Assembly (NCBI GenBank): GCA_011192085.1
Contig: DUEQ01000505.1
Span: 4,903-12,713 of the forward strand
Direction of reading: 5' to 3'
DNA from: Caldilineae bacterium
Lineage (GTDB): Bacteria > Chloroflexota > Anaerolineae > J102
DNA length: 7,811 nucleotides
A program made the translations under genes and the position numbers. The notes under the pieces are model-generated. The model saw nothing but the letters and a program-made list of their open reading frames with translations. It was not told the origin of the DNA and did no database searches. Shown here one piece after another: positions 5,633 through 7,811 of this stretch; position 1 is the stretch's first letter, and every line of letters starts with the position of its first letter.

Positions 5633-7811
5633 ATGGCTCCCAAGCCCATCTCCGACTATCCCCGTCCCCCACAAGACAATGGCCGCGGCGTGCACTGGTC
5701 CGCGAGCGTATACCATCCCACGGGCGCAGATCTGCAATTCTGGATCGATGAGCTCAAGGCGATGCAGATCAAGTGGGTGAAGCTGCTGGATGACGGGGGC
5801 GGTTCCTCCATCGAACTCTGCCGCGCGCTGCTCGATAACGGCATCATGCCCGTGGTGCGCGTCTATCGTGAACGCCCCAATCCCGGCCACATCGGCGGGC
5901 GGGAGATCGACGCCATCGGGCGGCTTATCGACGCGGGCGTGCGCTATTTCGAGACGAATAACGAGCCTGACCTGCCCGCGGAATGGCAGGATAACCATCG
6001 TCCCGAAAACTGGCTGGATATCGTCGTGGATAACTTCATCTACGACGCGGACGCGATTCAGGGCATGGGCGGCCTGCCCGCGTTCCCGGCCATGGCCCCC
6101 GGAACCAAAGACAATGGCCTGGCCAAAGTCGTCGAGCGGGGACGCATCGACATTTTCGAGAAGGGCGCGTGGCTGGCCATCCATAATTACACCCTCAACC
6201 ATCCTCTGGACTATCCCTACGACCCTGTCAATCAAGAGGGGCAACCCTTGACTCAGGAGGAGTACGAACGTCTGGCCGCGTGGCAATACAGCCATCTCTC
6301 CTGGGAGGCGATCCAGGAACAGGGTATTCCCATCTCCCGAGAGAATTACGATAAATTCAACCGTTGGGCTTGGGACGGACGCTCGTTGGAGGCGATCAAC
6401 GCCATTCGTGAAGCCAACAAGAACCCTGGACACACCATCTTCGACGATGCCTCCTGCTTTCGGGCGTGGGAATTTTTTAGCCAGCTCATGTACGAAACCT
6501 TGGGCTTCTACATCCCCATCATCAGCACCGAGGGCGGGCCCGTGGTGGGCTGGGGCGACGACAATCGCTACGCTAAGGTGAATCCCACCACGCAGGCCGA
6601 ATGGCAGATGAGCATCGTCAAATTCCTGCAAGATGAAGCTCCGCCCTGGTATTTCTCGGTCTGCACCTGGCTGCTGGCCTCCAAGCCCCTGGGCGACTTC
6701 AACCCCACCTGGGACCAGATGTCCTGGTACACTCACGCGTGGGATCTGCAATTCGGGCTGGATGGGCAGCTTCCCATCGTGCAACTGCTCAAGGACACGC
6801 CCGCGAAGATCCGTCACGAACTGCGGCCCGAAGGGGATGCGGCCGCGGTCACGGGCGCGGTCACCGATGCGCAGGGGCGGCCCCTGGCGGGCGTGGCTCT
6901 GGAATTGCGCAACGCGCAGGGCGTCACCATGGCCCGAGACGAGAGCGATGCGGCGGGCCATTTCGAGCTGACGGCCGCGCCCGGCGTCTATGATCTTTTC
7001 GTCCCCTGGTGGGGGCCCGTCGCCCGGGACATCACTTTGACGCCGGGCGATGTGGACGTCATCGACGTGAAGGGCATCGACCCGCCTGGCCAGTACGAGA
7101 TCGCAGGCAAGGTGCAGGATGAGGATGGTCTCGCGCTTCCCGAGATGCCCGTCCACATCCAACGTCACGGCGTGCTCCATCAGACTGTAGAGACAGACGC
7201 CCTGGGCGAATTCACCTTCCATCCCGCGCTGGCCGGAACCTATGCGCTCACCACCGAAGGCGCGTCCGCGGAGGTCGCGGTCACGCCCGAAGCGCCTGTG
7301 GCGCGCCAGGACCTGATCCTAGCCCCGCCCCCCACCATGCGCTACATGCTCGTGGAGAAACGCCTCTTGCCGCCCGAGGAGACGGGCAACCGGGAGATGT
7401 TCTATGGTCGGGTATTGAACGCGGCCGGGGAGGGCATGAATGGCGTCGAGCTGGAGATGCGTTGGGAGCACGCAGCGCCGGGGACGCAGTTCCCCCGCAC
7501 GCAGACGGGCCGCGATCCCTTCAAGCCCGATGGCTACTACGAATTCATCCACACGAAGGGCGCGTTCATGATCCAGGTCGTGCAGGGCGACTATGAGAGC
7601 GACATCGCCGACGGCCTGGAGACCGCGAACGTGCCCGGCCGCGAGGGCAATCCCATCACCTACGAAGTGAATTTCCAGCTTCTGCCCGTGGGCGAAGGGG
7701 GGCGGGAGAGCGCGATTCGCGGCAGCGTGCCTGGGGGTCGCGCGGGCCAGGCTGTGGCGCTGTGGAAGGATGGGCAGAAGGCGGCGGAAACGACTCTGAA
7801 CCACGCCCGCG
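5633..7811 (+). CDS. TIM-barrel glycosidase-like protein with tandem carboxypeptidase-regulatory-like domains, 3' end outside window
   Basis: The frame is open from the ATG at 5633 to the right edge, giving 726 complete codons with no stop, so the gene is truncated by the window and not visibly broken. Residues about 15-390 look like a clan GH-A (beta/alpha)8 barrel: strand-helix alternation from GVHWSASVY, an FETNNEPD motif with candidate acid/base Glu111, HNY at 184-186, and ISTEGGP with candidate nucleophile Glu300. Residues about 404-478, 487-563 and 588-684 are three Ig-like carboxypeptidase-regulatory-type repeats with the pattern 'GxVxDxxGxPLxGVxLxL...TDxxGxFxF...GxYxL'. A fourth starts near 693. 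A retaining glycosidase role on an unknown polysaccharide is inferred; GH5- or GH39-like families are possible. Such repeats usually occur in secreted or surface proteins, yet no signal peptide is seen at this N terminus. Whether it is an active enzyme is unproven. Confidence 0.88.
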   Translation, partial: MAPKPISDYPRPPQDNGRGVHWSASVYHPTGADLQFWIDELKAMQIKWVKLLDDGGGSSIELCRALLDNGIMPVVRVYRERPNPGHIGGREIDAIGRLIDAGVRYFETNNEPDLPAEWQDNHRPENWLDIVVDNFIYDADAIQGMGGLPAFPAMAPGTKDNGLAKVVERGRIDIFEKGAWLAIHNYTLNHPLDYPYDPVNQEGQPLTQEEYERLAAWQYSHLSWEAIQEQGIPISRENYDKFNRWAWDGRSLEAINAIREANKNPGHTIFDDASCFRAWEFFSQLMYETLGFYIPIISTEGGPVVGWGDDNRYAKVNPTTQAEWQMSIVKFLQDEAPPWYFSVCTWLLASKPLGDFNPTWDQMSWYTHAWDLQFGLDGQLPIVQLLKDTPAKIRHELRPEGDAAAVTGAVTDAQGRPLAGVALELRNAQGVTMARDESDAAGHFELTAAPGVYDLFVPWWGPVARDITLTPGDVDVIDVKGIDPPGQYEIAGKVQDEDGLALPEMPVHIQRHGVLHQTVETDALGEFTFHPALAGTYALTTEGASAEVAVTPEAPVARQDLILAPPPTMRYMLVEKRLLPPEETGNREMFYGRVLNAAGEGMNGVELEMRWEHAAPGTQFPRTQTGRDPFKPDGYYEFIHTKGAFMIQVVQGDYESDIADGLETANVPGREGNPITYEVNFQLLPVGEGGRESAIRGSVPGGRAGQAVALWKDGQKAAETTLNHAR

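Noticed and set aside
5409..5780. Small + strand open frames across the gap before the third gene (5409-5780, 5536-5751)
   Set aside because: They overlap the promoter and heptamer array or the third gene in another frame and show no domain or convincing start site.
5612..7222. A 536-codon minus-strand open frame over the third gene
   Set aside because: The + strand frame here is open to the window edge, carries NEP and TEGG motifs and repeated Ig-like domains, and has a promoter and ribosome binding site. The minus frame has none of these.

Overview
The window holds three protein-coding genes, all on the + strand, each preceded by an intergenic gap. The DNA is GC-rich, with a strong preference for G or C at third codon positions. 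In order they are: a molybdenum-cofactor hydroxylase of the xanthine dehydrogenase/aldehyde oxidoreductase family (116-3037), a family 57 glycoside hydrolase (3221-5338), and a TIM-barrel glycosidase-like protein with a chain of carboxypeptidase-regulatory-like (Ig-like) domains that runs off the right edge (5633 to the end). No RNA gene, transposase, integrase or CRISPR array was seen. The gene style and the intergenic repeats suggest a high-GC environmental bacterium, perhaps Chloroflexota (Anaerolineae/Caldilineae-like). That placement is inference from general impression, not from a marker gene.

Region 1-115 is a non-coding leader ending in four tandem 7-bp units and a clear Shine-Dalgarno that fixes the first gene's start at 116. 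The 973-residue product carries both [2Fe-2S] domains and the whole molybdenum subunit in one chain but no FAD domain, the architecture of Desulfovibrio gigas aldehyde oxidoreductase and of XdhD-type proteins. Region 3038-3220 is a gap containing a heptamer-based inverted repeat with a perfect 13-bp stem. The GH57 protein at 3221-5338 has the family's conserved motifs, both predicted catalytic residues and an extra C-terminal beta-rich domain.

Region 5339-5632 is the most structured non-coding part. It holds a possible hairpin after the GH57 gene, a 10-bp palindrome, a near-consensus sigma70-type promoter with a second palindrome inside its spacer, and a run of nine degenerate heptamers arranged as an inverted repeat in the predicted 5' leader of the third gene.

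The two carbohydrate-related genes may act on glucans or other polysaccharides, but nothing in the sequence ties them functionally to the hydroxylase. The gaps of 183 and 294 bp argue against a tight operon. The most unusual signal is that every intergenic gap contains a differently worded run of degenerate 7-bp repeats.
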